Origin: JBBQVS01 sp963792705
GTDB taxonomy: Bacteria; Chloroflexota; Ktedonobacteria; Ktedonobacterales; Ktedonobacteraceae
Direction of reading: 5' to 3'
NCBI GenBank assembly: GCA_963792705.1
Contig: CAWBXD010000012.1
Coordinates: 558,001-622,000 of the forward strand
DNA: 64,000 bases
In this document: positions 9,286 to 18,395 of the stretch, piece after piece
Layout of the letters: each line of letters starts with the position of its first letter
Numbering within the stretch: the stretch's first letter is position 1
Notes under the pieces: model-generated
What the model was told of the DNA's origin: nothing
What the model saw: the letters and a program-made list of their open reading frames with translations, nothing else
Database searches by the model: none
Translations under genes and position numbers: made by a program

Positions 9286-10211
9286 GTACACAAGGTGATA
9301 CGCCTGTCTTGACCTTGACAGGTCATAGCGCGATAGTGCTGCATGTACGTTGGTCTCCTGATGGCACGTATATCGCCTCTGGCGCGATGGATGGCACTGC
9401 GCGAATTTGGACGGCTAAAGATGGTAGGATGCGCTTGTCTGTGCGGACTACGTTGACACCGCCAATTAGTGACGATTATCCCTGGTCAATTGATTGGTCG
9501 TCGTTCAAGAACGGCGTCCAATATATAGCGATGGGCTTTGTGGATGGAACGGTTCAGGTATTAGACCCAAGCAGTGGACAGCGTGTGGCACAACTCAATC
9601 AACCTCTTTCACGCGTGGTTGTGCTTTCATGGTCGCCGGATAAGCAGTACATCGTTCTAGGCGGTAGCGACAATATGGCTCGCGTCTATGCATATCCATC
9701 TTGGCGCATCGTGACAACGTATCAAGAGCACACCGATACGATTAGGGCTATAGCATGGTCGCCCAATGGGAACATGATTGCCACTGGTTCGGCGGACACG
9801 ACAGTACGTATATGGGAACCATTGAGCGGCAAAACAAAGTTGATTTGTAGTGGACATACGGACAGTGTGGGAGCAGTGGCCTGGGCACATGACAGCACAC
9901 GCGTTATCTCGACCGCAAGCGATCAGACAGCCCGTATCTGGGATATCGCAGATGGGCACACACTACAAACATACCCTGCCCCCAGTGGCGCGCCTCTTGG
10001 TGAAGCTCAGTGGTCGCACGACAATCGTTTTATCGCCATCATTGGCGGTGACGCAAACGTCTATATTCTAAACCCACAGACACTACACATTCTACATAGT
10101 ATCGCGGCAGGAGTGGTATACAGCCTTTCCTGGTCTCCTGATGATACGTTGTTAGCAACAGCCAACTATGACAACGTGGTACGTATCTGGCGTGTTGATG
10201 GTGGTGCATAA
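9198..10211 (+). CDS. WD40 repeat protein, probable C-terminal half of the kinase gene
   Basis: About six to seven WD40 repeats, each with the pattern GHS..V..V.WSPDG..IASGS.D.T.RIW, for example HSAIVLHVRWSPDGTYIASG and HTDTIRAIAWSPNGNMIATG. They should form one beta-propeller, usually a protein-binding platform. The only starts are TTG or internal codons, with no convincing ribosome site. The frame is open upstream through GATVWALLSS, which reads as the second half of a membrane helix. The natural product is therefore probably kinase, membrane anchor and WD40 sensor in one chain. As it stands this half is either a pseudogene fragment or is made by frameshifting. Confidence 0.75.
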   Translation: MLSSHPTITTFVPQGSPKPKSTSPSTTFISTQGDTPVLTLTGHSAIVLHVRWSPDGTYIASGAMDGTARIWTAKDGRMRLSVRTTLTPPISDDYPWSIDWSSFKNGVQYIAMGFVDGTVQVLDPSSGQRVAQLNQPLSRVVVLSWSPDKQYIVLGGSDNMARVYAYPSWRIVTTYQEHTDTIRAIAWSPNGNMIATGSADTTVRIWEPLSGKTKLICSGHTDSVGAVAWAHDSTRVISTASDQTARIWDIADGHTLQTYPAPSGAPLGEAQWSHDNRFIAIIGGDANVYILNPQTLHILHSIAAGVVYSLSWSPDDTLLATANYDNVVRIWRVDGGA

Positions 10212-10281
10212 GTTTGACGGTTCCTTTCTAGCGTGGTATCTTCCCAGTGAGAACAGCATTTTACCTAGAAGGAATAGAGAC

Positions 10282-11268
10282 ATGCAACAAGATAGCACAA
10301 ATCCTACAACAACAGAGACACAAGCTCAAAAACCGCTACGAGAGCGTGTCGGCCTCGTGGTATCTGGCACAGACACGAAGGCGGCAGTGGCGGCGATTGT
10401 GGAGGCGGAAGCTGCTGGTGTACGACAAATTTGGATGACACAGGGTACGCCAGCACCAGATACATTGACAACCTTCGCGGCTGCGGCAGTACAAACACAG
10501 ACAATACGAATGGGAACGGCGATTGTACCGACCTACCCACGGCATCCGCTCGCGCTAGCTCAGCAAATACTAGCACTGCATGATCTGGCCCCTGATCGGG
10601 TGCGCCTGGGAGTGGGACCAAGCCATCGTCCAGTCATCGAAGGAGTTTATGGACTGGCAATGGCTACACCGCTAGAACATCTACGCGAGTATGTGGATGT
10701 TCTGCGTATGGCCCTTTGGGATGGCAAAGTTGATTATACCGGTCACTTCTATACTGTCAAGGCGACACTCCCTCGCACACCCCACGTCCCCATACTTATA
10801 TCAGCCTTGCGTGAGGGTGCTTATTATGTGGCAGGTGAGGTAGCAGATGGAGCCATTTCCTGGGTCAGTCCGGTACCATACCTGCTCAATAAGGCATTGC
10901 CCGCCCTACGCGCCGGTGCTGCTAGAGGCGGACGCGCTGTCCCACCAGTAGTTGCTCACATTCCAGTTGCAATAAGTCAAGACCGTCAAGCCGTGTTAGC
11001 GGCGGCGCGAAAGCAACTTGGTCGCTATGGACGCCTACCATTCTACGCAAGTATGTTCGCGGAAGCAGGCTTTCCTGTTGGGGAAGGCGGCGTAATGTCG
11101 GATGACCTGCTTGACAACCTCGTCGTCTCAGGTAGCGAGGCCGAGGTTGTCACACGTCTTACAGCACTGTTAGCAGAAGGGTTAGATGAACTGCTCGTCA
11201 TGCCCGTATCAAGCACGGACCTGGTAGCCGAACAGACACACCTTGCGACGCTAGTTGGACAACTATAA
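10282..11268 (+). CDS. LLM-class flavin/F420-dependent oxidoreductase
   Basis: 328 residues of the bacterial luciferase-like TIM-barrel family. Visible features are the N-terminal beta-strand RVGLVVSG, the segment AAGVRQIWMTQGTP, the strand TQTIRMGTAIVPTYPRHP typical of F420-dependent members (LGTAV..TY.RHP), and GVGPSHRPVIEGVYG. These enzymes transfer hydride between reduced F420 or FMN and small substrates; the substrate here is unknown. ATG 10282 has AAGGA at 10269-10273; the longer frame overlaps the WD40 gene. The stop lies 3 nt from the stop of the convergent binding-protein gene. Confidence 0.87.
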   Translation: MQQDSTNPTTTETQAQKPLRERVGLVVSGTDTKAAVAAIVEAEAAGVRQIWMTQGTPAPDTLTTFAAAAVQTQTIRMGTAIVPTYPRHPLALAQQILALHDLAPDRVRLGVGPSHRPVIEGVYGLAMATPLEHLREYVDVLRMALWDGKVDYTGHFYTVKATLPRTPHVPILISALREGAYYVAGEVADGAISWVSPVPYLLNKALPALRAGAARGGRAVPPVVAHIPVAISQDRQAVLAAARKQLGRYGRLPFYASMFAEAGFPVGEGGVMSDDLLDNLVVSGSEAEVVTRLTALLAEGLDELLVMPVSSTDLVAEQTHLATLVGQL

Positions 11269-11271
11269 GGG

Positions 11272-12390
11272 CTAACACACACCAGCCGTACCAGCAGGAA
11301 TACCGTTGCACACGTCGCTTTTGACGATAAACTTGTCGGCAATAACGGTTGTTGCGATATTGGTACGATCAACCGCGATAGGCGTGTCGAGAATTGCAGG
11401 GATCGTACCACCATCGAAGGTTACAATGGTAGTGCCATGTGTCAAGGAAGTAATACCTGTGCCAGCATACAACGCTTTCACAAGTAAACCCACTGAATGA
11501 GCCTCTTGTGCTATGGGTTTGTAAACGGTCATATTTTGTGTACCTGCAAGGATGTTGTGGATGCCTGTAACCGTTGCATCCTGGCCTGTTACAAGCACCT
11601 TGCCATCGAGGTTCACAGCTCTCAAAGCCGTAATAACGCTATTTGCCAGTCCGTCATTGGCTGCGTATGCAACCTGTATATTATTTGTCTGGTCGGATAA
11701 TGCAGTTTCCATTTCAGCCTGAGCGGTGCTGTTGCTCCAATCGGGCGTGAAGGTTTCATAAATATTATTCAGTCGTTTATCCGCAAATAAGGGATCGAGG
11801 ACTGCATGAGCACCTTTGCTGAACTGCAACGCATTCGTATCCGTCTGTGAACCACTTAGTATAGCGATGTTGACCCCACCGTTCCTTTGATACTGTGGAT
11901 AGTGGAGCGCGATATATTGTGCTTGCAACTGACCCACTTTTTCATTATTGAAGGAAACATAGTAGTTGAGGTCCTTCGATTGAATGAGGCGATCATAGGC
12001 GATTACAGGGACATTCTGCGCTTTCGCCTTTGTGACAATAGCCGACGCCGCTACGCTATCATGAGCACCTACGACAAGAATACAGTCACCATTTGCCAAG
12101 TCTGTTTCAGCTTGACTCAACTGGGTAGCGGAACTATCATGAGCATTGGTATAGTCAATCTGCACATCTGGGATAGCCGCTTTCACGGCTTGTACCAGCA
12201 ACGGATGGTCTTTTGTCTCCCAACGGTCTGATGAGGTAGTTTCTGGCAGTAGAATACCAACTTTTGTACAGCCCTTGCCACCGTTGCCAACCGGAAGATT
12301 TCCGCCGGTCCCGATACCACTATCGCATGAGGCAAAGAGTATACTTGTGAGCATGATAAGGCTCAAGGCGAGAAGGCGTGAGTATTTCAT
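11272..12390 (-). CDS. Sugar-type periplasmic-binding lipoprotein (XylF/RbsB-like)
   Basis: About 372 residues. The N-terminus is a lipoprotein signal: a hydrophobic stretch ending LFASC, with the acylated Cys near residue 23. The rest resembles type 1 sugar-binding proteins: KVGILLPE, RWE, AQNVPVIAYDRLIQ, YVSFNNEKVGQLQA, YAANDGLANSVI, and VTGQDA (close to the D-xylose-binding protein pattern). No ABC permease or ATPase is adjacent. The gene is last in an operon with a Cache sensor and a DUF4388 protein, so it may present ligand to the sensor rather than feed a transporter. ATG 12390 follows GGAGAG, 2 nt after the upstream stop codon. Confidence 0.85.
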   Translation of the reverse strand: MKYSRLLALSLIMLTSILFASCDSGIGTGGNLPVGNGGKGCTKVGILLPETTSSDRWETKDHPLLVQAVKAAIPDVQIDYTNAHDSSATQLSQAETDLANGDCILVVGAHDSVAASAIVTKAKAQNVPVIAYDRLIQSKDLNYYVSFNNEKVGQLQAQYIALHYPQYQRNGGVNIAILSGSQTDTNALQFSKGAHAVLDPLFADKRLNNIYETFTPDWSNSTAQAEMETALSDQTNNIQVAYAANDGLANSVITALRAVNLDGKVLVTGQDATVTGIHNILAGTQNMTVYKPIAQEAHSVGLLVKALYAGTGITSLTHGTTIVTFDGGTIPAILDTPIAVDRTNIATTVIADKFIVKSDVCNGIPAGTAGVC

Positions 12391-12392
12391 AA

Positions 12393-13910
12393 TCACTCTC
12401 CAACCACTTGACGGAGTTGTTTGATAACATCTTCTAGTTGAGCGGAGGCTTCGGCAGCAGAAGTAGCTCCTGAGACCAGTTGGTCGTTCACTTGCATGGT
12501 AACACGGATCGCAGTGGCAAGACTCTTACTGCTCCGCTCTTGATGGGCAGAGGCATTGCCAATGTAGTTAGCGGTAGTCATGATTTGCTCTAAGTGCTGC
12601 TGCAATTGGCGAGGCTGCAAGTGTTGCCAATTCTGCATGAGTTCTCCCCCAATGGTACCTAATTTACGGGCTGCGACACTAGTTGCCTCTGCATAGTATT
12701 CCACCGACTTCAATCCGGTCTGCGAGGTTTCAACAATCCAGCGTTGCTCTGTCGTTGTCACTTGTTCACGCGAAGCCAATTCGTTCAAGGATTGGCTACT
12801 TTTAAGCAAAGATGAAACGGACCGCAGAATGGGTAGCGTAATGCCTCGACCAACAAGAAGACCAACAATGGCTGCGAGCAACGTGACGAGAGCGGCTGTG
12901 AGAATAAGATAAATATCCTGCTGATTGGCGGCTCCAGTAATTGTGTTTACGGGTCGAAGCACAAGATATGTCCAGGGTACCACCTGACAAGGCACACGAT
13001 ACGCCTGAAATGGTTCGCTCTGCAATGCTGGTGTAAGTTGGAAGGTTGAGGTTGCTTGTGCGTTTTGCTGCATATTGCTAGCAAGCGTTGGGTCGGGCAA
13101 TACGCCAACGGCCACACGATTATTACCATAGAGATTTTCGTCTCTAATACGTTGTTGCATTTGTGGTGAAAGGGGGGCAACGGCCTTAAAGAGTGCTGAT
13201 GGCAACGTGACCTGTGTTGTATCTGGATTTGTGTAGGCGATACGTATGCCGTGACTATCAAGAACCATAGCATAACTCCCAGGACCAGCATTTGTCTCGT
13301 TATTCACGGCCGTCCATAACTCGTTGAGATTGAGGGTTGAACGTCCAAAGCCGAGCAGTGTCGAGTTTGGGGCCGTAATCGAGGTATAAATATCAATAAA
13401 GGCTATATGGGTTGTATCGTCAAAATACACATCAGAGATACGTGTTTTATTCACGCCGTGTAACTGCTGAATAATTTCGGGGGCGACAAGATATTTACCA
13501 CGGGGACCGGGCAACGCAGGATAGGACAAACGAATTCTTCCCTGTGTATCAAAAAGTGTCCAGGTACTATAATTTGGATCAAGGCGATATCCTAGGGCAA
13601 GCTCGTTAAGTGCCTGTTGTTTATACGATGTTTCACCTGCGAGATAATGCTGAACCGCGAAATACTGGCCTAAAAAGCTTATATCTTGCATACGCGCAAC
13701 AAGCAAAGCGTCTATAGACTGAGCGTGTGACTGGGCGTCATTGCCCATTTCTTTTTCAGCTTGCGTTAGCAATGTAGGACGAAGAATCAACTCGCTCACC
13801 ACAACGGTGATGAGCAATGGAATCACAACGGCAAGCACAAGCAGCGCGGAGACGCGTACTGTAAGAGAAAGCCTCCTACGGGCTGATGGTAAAGACCTGG
13901 ATAGGGACAT
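12393..13910 (-). CDS. Membrane sensor with extracellular double-Cache-like domain
   Basis: About 505 residues: one transmembrane helix near residues 20-45 (VSALLVLAVVIPLLITVVV), an extracellular region of about 280 residues resembling dCache sensors, a second helix (LILTAALVTLLAAIVGLLVG), then a cytoplasmic helical tail rich in Gln and Ala. No kinase, GGDEF or canonical chemoreceptor signalling tip is visible in the tail. Cache domains bind small molecules outside the cell. ATG 13910 has AGGAGG at about 10 nt and is preferred over an upstream ATG. It is the middle gene of three, 36 bp after the DUF4388 gene and directly before a binding lipoprotein. Confidence 0.78.
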   Translation of the reverse strand: MSLSRSLPSARRRLSLTVRVSALLVLAVVIPLLITVVVSELILRPTLLTQAEKEMGNDAQSHAQSIDALLVARMQDISFLGQYFAVQHYLAGETSYKQQALNELALGYRLDPNYSTWTLFDTQGRIRLSYPALPGPRGKYLVAPEIIQQLHGVNKTRISDVYFDDTTHIAFIDIYTSITAPNSTLLGFGRSTLNLNELWTAVNNETNAGPGSYAMVLDSHGIRIAYTNPDTTQVTLPSALFKAVAPLSPQMQQRIRDENLYGNNRVAVGVLPDPTLASNMQQNAQATSTFQLTPALQSEPFQAYRVPCQVVPWTYLVLRPVNTITGAANQQDIYLILTAALVTLLAAIVGLLVGRGITLPILRSVSSLLKSSQSLNELASREQVTTTEQRWIVETSQTGLKSVEYYAEATSVAARKLGTIGGELMQNWQHLQPRQLQQHLEQIMTTANYIGNASAHQERSSKSLATAIRVTMQVNDQLVSGATSAAEASAQLEDVIKQLRQVVGE

Positions 13911-13946
13911 GAATGACTTCCTCCTATATGTAGACACATGAAATAG

Positions 13947-14486
13947 CTATTGCTGAATGAGTCCACTGCGCTCTAAATCGTTGAGCAATTCCTGTATCTC
14001 GTCGGCATTGCGTGACATCAGACGTGCAAGATCACTTGATCCACGCTGCCCATCCACCAGTAACAGCAAGTGACGATGCAGACGTGGAAGTTGCATCGTG
14101 CCGGGCCGTTTTAACGTTTCTTCACCTAACTGCAGACGAAGTGGTGCAGTGCGATGAGATGCAAATATTTTGTCAGGTACATTATTCCTCTGTATAAGAG
14201 GAGGAAGTTGTCCAGAATAGCCGGACGACGATACTTCGTTTGTATGCTGGCTCACCAGGGAAAAGCGACAGGTCATCCATGTATTGAGATAATTGAATGC
14301 AGTAAGTCCACGTTGTGCGCCTATGTGTGCCTCAACAACTCGTCCATCAACAAAGGTAATAGAACCTTCCTCTACTGCTTGGCCCTCGCCGCGCTCGACT
14401 GTGAGCACACCACTTTTGCCCCCAATGTGTATGATGTGAATAACATCCGCGAGGCGGTCGGTCACTGTTTGACGTTGCGATTGCAT
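13947..14486 (-). CDS. DUF4388 (PatA-like N-terminal) domain protein
   Basis: About 179 residues. The first 90 match the DUF4388 pattern: DRLADVIHIIHIGGKSGVL, then GSITFVDGRVVEAHIG and GLTAFNYLNTW. The C-terminal 60 residues (QLPRLHRHLLLLVDGQRG, then DLARLMSRNADEIQELLNDL) look like a small winged-helix-type module often following DUF4388. Proteins of this kind occur in signalling or gliding-motility-type regulatory units. First gene of the operon running to 11272. ATG 14486 is chosen over an upstream TTG; its ribosome site (AGGTTGGG) is weak. Confidence 0.75.
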   Translation of the reverse strand: MQSQRQTVTDRLADVIHIIHIGGKSGVLTVERGEGQAVEEGSITFVDGRVVEAHIGAQRGLTAFNYLNTWMTCRFSLVSQHTNEVSSSGYSGQLPPLIQRNNVPDKIFASHRTAPLRLQLGEETLKRPGTMQLPRLHRHLLLLVDGQRGSSDLARLMSRNADEIQELLNDLERSGLIQQ

Positions 14487-14603
14487 ATGACCCAACCTGA
14501 CATAAGGTAGCTAGACATTGGACATAAGAAAATAGTCCTATATAACTATACAATACGAGAGGAATAGAGGAAATCTACATAGTACTATTTACTCTATCAG
14601 GTA

Positions 14604-15287
14604 TTATTCTACATTATGCAGTACTTTCATACCATGAATGTAGATGTGGCGCAACCCTTGCAAGATGCGTTCAGGTGAATAGCCGCGCTCTTGCCGTTGT
14701 AGATAGTAAAACACGGGATTAAGTGTAGCAAGGATAGCATCGGCAGTGAAGGAGGCATCAAGGGGAGCAAGTTCCTGGCGCTCTACGGCTTCAGTGAGCA
14801 TGCAAGTAAAGAGGTCATGGAGCCAGAGATAAAAGGGTATGCGCTGAATGCTAGCATCTTCCCCACATAACGTTTCTTGCATTTCGGTAAGCGCGACGGG
14901 TCCTAGCAAAGCACCCTGTCCCTCAAGAAACGTGATGCTCAACGCTAACACGCCATCTAAGCGTTCAAGTGCTGGCGCGTCAGCTTTAGCAGTGAAGAGT
15001 GTTGTAACATCAGCGAGGAGTTGCTCGTGCTGCTCTCGCAACAGGTCCATACACAAATCACCCTTATGGGCATAGCGGCGGTACAAGGTTCCTTGTCCAA
15101 TGCCAGCAGCTTTGGCGATCTGATGCATATTGACAGCATGAACACCGTGTTTAGCAAAGAGGCTTTGAGCAACGTGTAAGATACGTTGGCGGTGCTCCAT
15201 TGCGTCGCGTCTTTCATGCCGCACAGGTCCACCAAATGGCGATGGTACATCAATGCGGCGCGTTCCCTCACGTATTTCTTCAGTCAC
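14604..15287 (-). CDS. TetR/AcrR family transcriptional regulator
   Basis: 227 residues with GTG at 15287, preceded by GAGGAGAG. After about 30 residues a TetR DNA-binding domain appears: RQRILHVAQSLFAKHGVHAV followed by MHQIAKAAGIGQGTLYRRYAHKGDL, which contains the helix-turn-helix. The C-terminal ligand-binding part is less conserved. The gene is divergent from the DrrA/DrrB-like exporter at 15605. Two copies of the near-palindrome GGACACATGTCC lie just upstream, so it probably represses itself and perhaps the exporter. Confidence 0.9.
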   Translation of the reverse strand: MTEEIREGTRRIDVPSPFGGPVRHERRDAMEHRQRILHVAQSLFAKHGVHAVNMHQIAKAAGIGQGTLYRRYAHKGDLCMDLLREQHEQLLADVTTLFTAKADAPALERLDGVLALSITFLEGQGALLGPVALTEMQETLCGEDASIQRIPFYLWLHDLFTCMLTEAVERQELAPLDASFTADAILATLNPVFYYLQRQERGYSPERILQGLRHIYIHGMKVLHNVE

Positions 15288-15308
15288 GACACTCTCCTCT
15301 TGACAAAC

Positions 15309-15364
15309 GGACACATGTCCGCTACAATATCCTATGTGGACACATGTCCGCATAGGATATTGTA
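15309..15364. promoter_or_regulatory. Probable TetR operator pair with flanking inverted repeat
   Basis: GGACACATGTCC occurs at 15309-15320 and 15338-15349, each followed by GC; the arms GGACA and TGTCC are separated by 2 bases, and the two sites are 29 bp apart. The second copy sits between AATATCCTAT and its complement ATAGGATATT, making a larger palindrome. It lies within 80 bp of the TetR start codon and on the exporter side, as expected for an autoregulated TetR operator. Confidence 0.65.
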
Positions 15365-15604
15365 TCACATCATGACACGTTGGTCAACAACGTATCGTCT
15401 ATAGATACAAGTGCGCTTCAGTTTCTTGAGCCTCTGTTCCCTTTCCGATTTTAGTTACATGAGAGAGAACAGATGTATGAACACAACAATACCTAAGTTG
15501 CTATTCATACGTACATCATAAATGACGCGGTGATCTATGTATTAGCCTCCCGCCAATACAGGACTGTCTCTTGTTGTTGGGAGTTTTGTGAGAGGAAGTA
15601 TACC

Positions 15605-16609
15605 ATGTCGAATAGACCAGCTATTTTAGCTGAGGGGCTTCAAAAACATTATGGAAAAACTCATGCCCTTGCCGGGCTTGATTTAATCGCTGAAGAAGGG
15701 ACTGTGCTTGGCGTTCTTGGACCAAATGGTGCTGGTAAGACAACCGCAGTGCGTATTCTGACGACACTTCTAAAGCCCGACGCTGGTCACGCAGAGGTGG
15801 CAGGGTTAGATGTTGTAAAAGATGCCGAGGCATTGCGCGCACGTATTGGACTCGCAGGTCAATATGCAGCCGTTGATGAATACTTGACGGGCTATGAAAA
15901 TCTGAAAATGTTTGGGCAGTTGTACCATTTATCGGGCGCAGTGGCAAAGCGACGCGCCACAGAGCTACTCGAACGCTTCGATCTCGTTGAAGCCGCAGGA
16001 CGCACCGTCAAGACATATTCTGGTGGTATGCGTCGTCGCCTGGACCTGGCCGCGAGTTTAATTGTAACACCGCCTGTCATTTTCCTGGATGAGCCAACTA
16101 CGGGTCTTGATCCGCGTGGTCGTTTGGCGATGTGGGATGTTATCGGTGGTCTCGTCTCCGAGGGCACAACGGTCTTGCTCACCACTCAGTACCTGGAAGA
16201 GGCCGACCAACTGGCAAACCAGATTATGGTCGTCGATCACGGGCAAGTGATTGCCAAGGGCACAGCCGATGAGCTAAAAACGCAGGTTGGTGGTGAGCGT
16301 CTTGAAATCACGATAGCGCGCGGTGGCGATTTAAATGCTGCATTACAGGCAGTCCGCCCATATAGTACGAGCGAGGTACAAGTTGACAATACAGCACGTC
16401 GCCTCGTTGTACCAGTAGCACGTGGGGCACAACTGCTCGCGTCCGTTGTGCGCGACCTTGACGCGGCCCAGATTCCCCTGGATGATCTCGCGCTTCGTCG
16501 CCCAACACTTGATGATGTCTTCCTCACACTAACCGGACGTGCCGCAACTGAAGAGGATGCGCCCATAGATGAAAAGGCTGCTCGGCCTTTGGCAAGGAGT
16601 TCACGATGA
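15605..16609 (+). CDS. ABC transporter ATPase, DrrA (daunorubicin-resistance) type
   Basis: 335 residues. Motifs: Walker A GPNGAGKTT, Q-loop near GLAGQYAAVDEYLTG (typical of the DrrA group), signature YSGGMRRRLDLAA, Walker B VIFLDEPTTGLD followed by PRGR, and H-loop TTQYLEEAD. The C-terminal extension ends with the RRPTLDDVFLTLTGR element seen in DrrA-like ATPases. It energises export by the adjacent permease, with which it overlaps by 4 bp (ATGA). ATG 15605 follows GAGAGGAAG; an upstream in-frame ATG has no ribosome site. Probable target of the divergent TetR regulator. Confidence 0.93.
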   Translation: MSNRPAILAEGLQKHYGKTHALAGLDLIAEEGTVLGVLGPNGAGKTTAVRILTTLLKPDAGHAEVAGLDVVKDAEALRARIGLAGQYAAVDEYLTGYENLKMFGQLYHLSGAVAKRRATELLERFDLVEAAGRTVKTYSGGMRRRLDLAASLIVTPPVIFLDEPTTGLDPRGRLAMWDVIGGLVSEGTTVLLTTQYLEEADQLANQIMVVDHGQVIAKGTADELKTQVGGERLEITIARGGDLNAALQAVRPYSTSEVQVDNTARRLVVPVARGAQLLASVVRDLDAAQIPLDDLALRRPTLDDVFLTLTGRAATEEDAPIDEKAARPLARSSR

Positions 16610-17430
16610 GTCGCAATGTCCCTCTCCCTGTAAATGAATCGTTGGTGCCAGTAGCACGACCTTCGCTCTACTGGACCTTCGCAGACGCGCTTGTCCTGGC
16701 GCGACGAAACCTGACGCAAATTCCACGTATACCCGAAGAACTGATCTTCTCGACCATTCAGCCAGTCATCTTCGTGTTGCTCTTCCGCTATGTGTTTGGT
16801 GGCGCAATCGCGGTACAGGGCACGACCTATGTCAATTACCTGATGGCTGGCATCTTCGCGCAGACCGTCATCTTTGGCTCGACCACAACAGGTATCGGGC
16901 TAGCAAATGACATACAAAAAGGTTTAGTTGATCGCTTTCGCTCGCTGCCAATGGCGAAATCGGCTGTTCTAACGGGTCGTACTCTGTCCGATCTGGTACG
17001 TAACGTCATTGTGGTAGCGATCATGTGGATTGTTGGTCTGCTCGTTGGTTTCCGGCCTCAAGGTACATTCCTGGAACTGGCGGGAGCGGTAGGCATGCTC
17101 TTGTTTGTCAGCTTTGCCTTCTCATGGATATCGGCGACGATTGGTTTGGCGGTAAGCAGTGTAGAGGCAGCACAATCCGCAGGCTTCATCTGGCTCTTCC
17201 CTTTGACCTTTGCGAGTAGTGCATTTGTGCCAACGAAAAGTATGCCTGATTGGTTACGAGCCTTTGCGGAACATCAACCCGTTTCGCTGGTTGTCGATGC
17301 AGTACGTAGCTTATTGCTTAATCAACCCGACGCTACAAAGATTTGGGAAGCGGTAGCTTGGTGCTTAGGCATTCTGATTGTCTTCGTTCCCCTGGCGGTC
17401 CTGGCCTATGGACGGCGTACAGCGCGATAA
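16606..17430 (+). CDS. ABC-2 type permease, DrrB-like
   Basis: 274 residues with six hydrophobic segments and the ABC-2 permease pattern: N-terminal amphipathic SRNVPLPVN, RNLTQIPRIPEELIF, then QPVIFVLLFRYVFGGAI, and GLANDIQKGLVDRFRSLPM. The late segment FVPTKSMPDWLRAFAEHQP is characteristic of DrrB-type drug exporters. Together with the ATPase it forms a membrane efflux pump, probably for an antibiotic-like compound. The start codon overlaps the ATPase stop codon, so translation is coupled. Confidence 0.92.
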   Translation: MSRNVPLPVNESLVPVARPSLYWTFADALVLARRNLTQIPRIPEELIFSTIQPVIFVLLFRYVFGGAIAVQGTTYVNYLMAGIFAQTVIFGSTTTGIGLANDIQKGLVDRFRSLPMAKSAVLTGRTLSDLVRNVIVVAIMWIVGLLVGFRPQGTFLELAGAVGMLLFVSFAFSWISATIGLAVSSVEAAQSAGFIWLFPLTFASSAFVPTKSMPDWLRAFAEHQPVSLVVDAVRSLLLNQPDATKIWEAVAWCLGILIVFVPLAVLAYGRRTAR

Positions 17431-17434
17431 GAAA

Positions 17435-17493
17435 TGGAGCTACCAATAAAAGCCGCACACGCAATGCGTGTGCGGCTTTTATTGGTAGCTCCA
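17435..17493. terminator. Very long perfect hairpin terminator
   Basis: Perfect 28-bp stem (17435-17462 and 17466-17493) with a 3-nt loop, starting 4 nt after the permease stop codon. The stem is far longer than needed for intrinsic termination. Confidence 0.8.
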
Positions 17494-17568
17494 CAGAATA
17501 TGTTGATTACATTCCCTTAATATCTCCATGTTACAATCTTCTCAAACGCATGAGAAGGAGTACTATTC

Positions 17569-18333
17569 ATGGCAAGAACAATCTTGGATGCACAATTACA
17601 ATCAATTACTACAAACATCTCAAACATGGGAACATTGATTGAACAGGCACTTGCCCAGTCGCTACAGGCGGTACAGACGGGCGATGAAGCATTATGTGGC
17701 TTGGTGATTGCATCCGACACGGCAATTGATGATTTGAGGGAAGAGATAGACCGACTTACCTTTCAGTCACTAACGCTGCAACAGCCGCTTGGAGGTCGTG
17801 ACCTACGCCTTCTGTCGTCCACGCCATCTATGACAATGGACCTGGAGCGCACAGCAGATAACGCGGTAGGTATTGCAAAGTTGCTTTTACGCATGAACCC
17901 ACTCAGGAAAACAGGTGTAAGCACCCTCGAAATTACCTCCTCGACAGCGACAGATGATGGTGAGCAGGAACCATCAGATCATCCTGTTACAGAGCAAGAA
18001 ATCATTGCAGGTATTCTCGCGCTTGGTACGGAGGCGCAGCGTGTGTTACATGCCACAGTGCAAGCCTTTACTCAGAGCGATGCACATGCGGCACACGCAC
18101 TTCTGCAAGCGGACGATGAGGTTGACGAACGTTACCACGCGGTACGCCAGGATTTGATGACCATGCTTTCGGGCATTCATGCCATTCCCACATTGCAGCA
18201 AGATGGACTTGCGATGCAACGCATGACCTACTGGCTCTGGATCGCCCATAACCTTGAACGCGTTGGCGATCACTGTACCAACATCTGTGAGCGTATCATC
18301 TTTTATCTTGAAGGTGATAGAGCCGCTCATTAA
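17569..18333 (+). CDS. phoU: PhoU-like phosphate regulator
   Basis: 254 residues, two PhoU helical-bundle repeats. The first carries the pattern S.P.MT.DLERTADNAVGIAKLLL and the second ends with MTYWLWIAHNLERVGDHCTNICERIIFYLEG, the classical metal-binding E/D..R..D motifs. A charged insertion (about residues 105-145) separates the repeats. PhoU links the Pst transporter to phosphate signalling. Here it is about 31 kb from the pst operon at 48.8-53.7 kb. ATG follows AGAAGGAG; a long hairpin ends the unit. Confidence 0.9.
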   Translation: MARTILDAQLQSITTNISNMGTLIEQALAQSLQAVQTGDEALCGLVIASDTAIDDLREEIDRLTFQSLTLQQPLGGRDLRLLSSTPSMTMDLERTADNAVGIAKLLLRMNPLRKTGVSTLEITSSTATDDGEQEPSDHPVTEQEIIAGILALGTEAQRVLHATVQAFTQSDAHAAHALLQADDEVDERYHAVRQDLMTMLSGIHAIPTLQQDGLAMQRMTYWLWIAHNLERVGDHCTNICERIIFYLEGDRAAH

Positions 18334-18334
18334 A

Positions 18335-18395
18335 AAGGTTCATCCAACATGTAGGAAAGACCCTTGTGGTCTTTCCTACATGTTGGATGAACCTT
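18335..18395. terminator. Very long perfect hairpin terminator
   Basis: Perfect 28-bp arms (AAGGTTCATCC... pairing with its complement) and a 5-nt loop, 2 bases after the phoU stop codon. Confidence 0.8.

Noticed and set aside
16237..16719. 160-codon minus-strand frame
   Set aside because: Antisense to the DrrA/DrrB junction and Arg/Ser-rich, typical of a shadow of a real coding frame.
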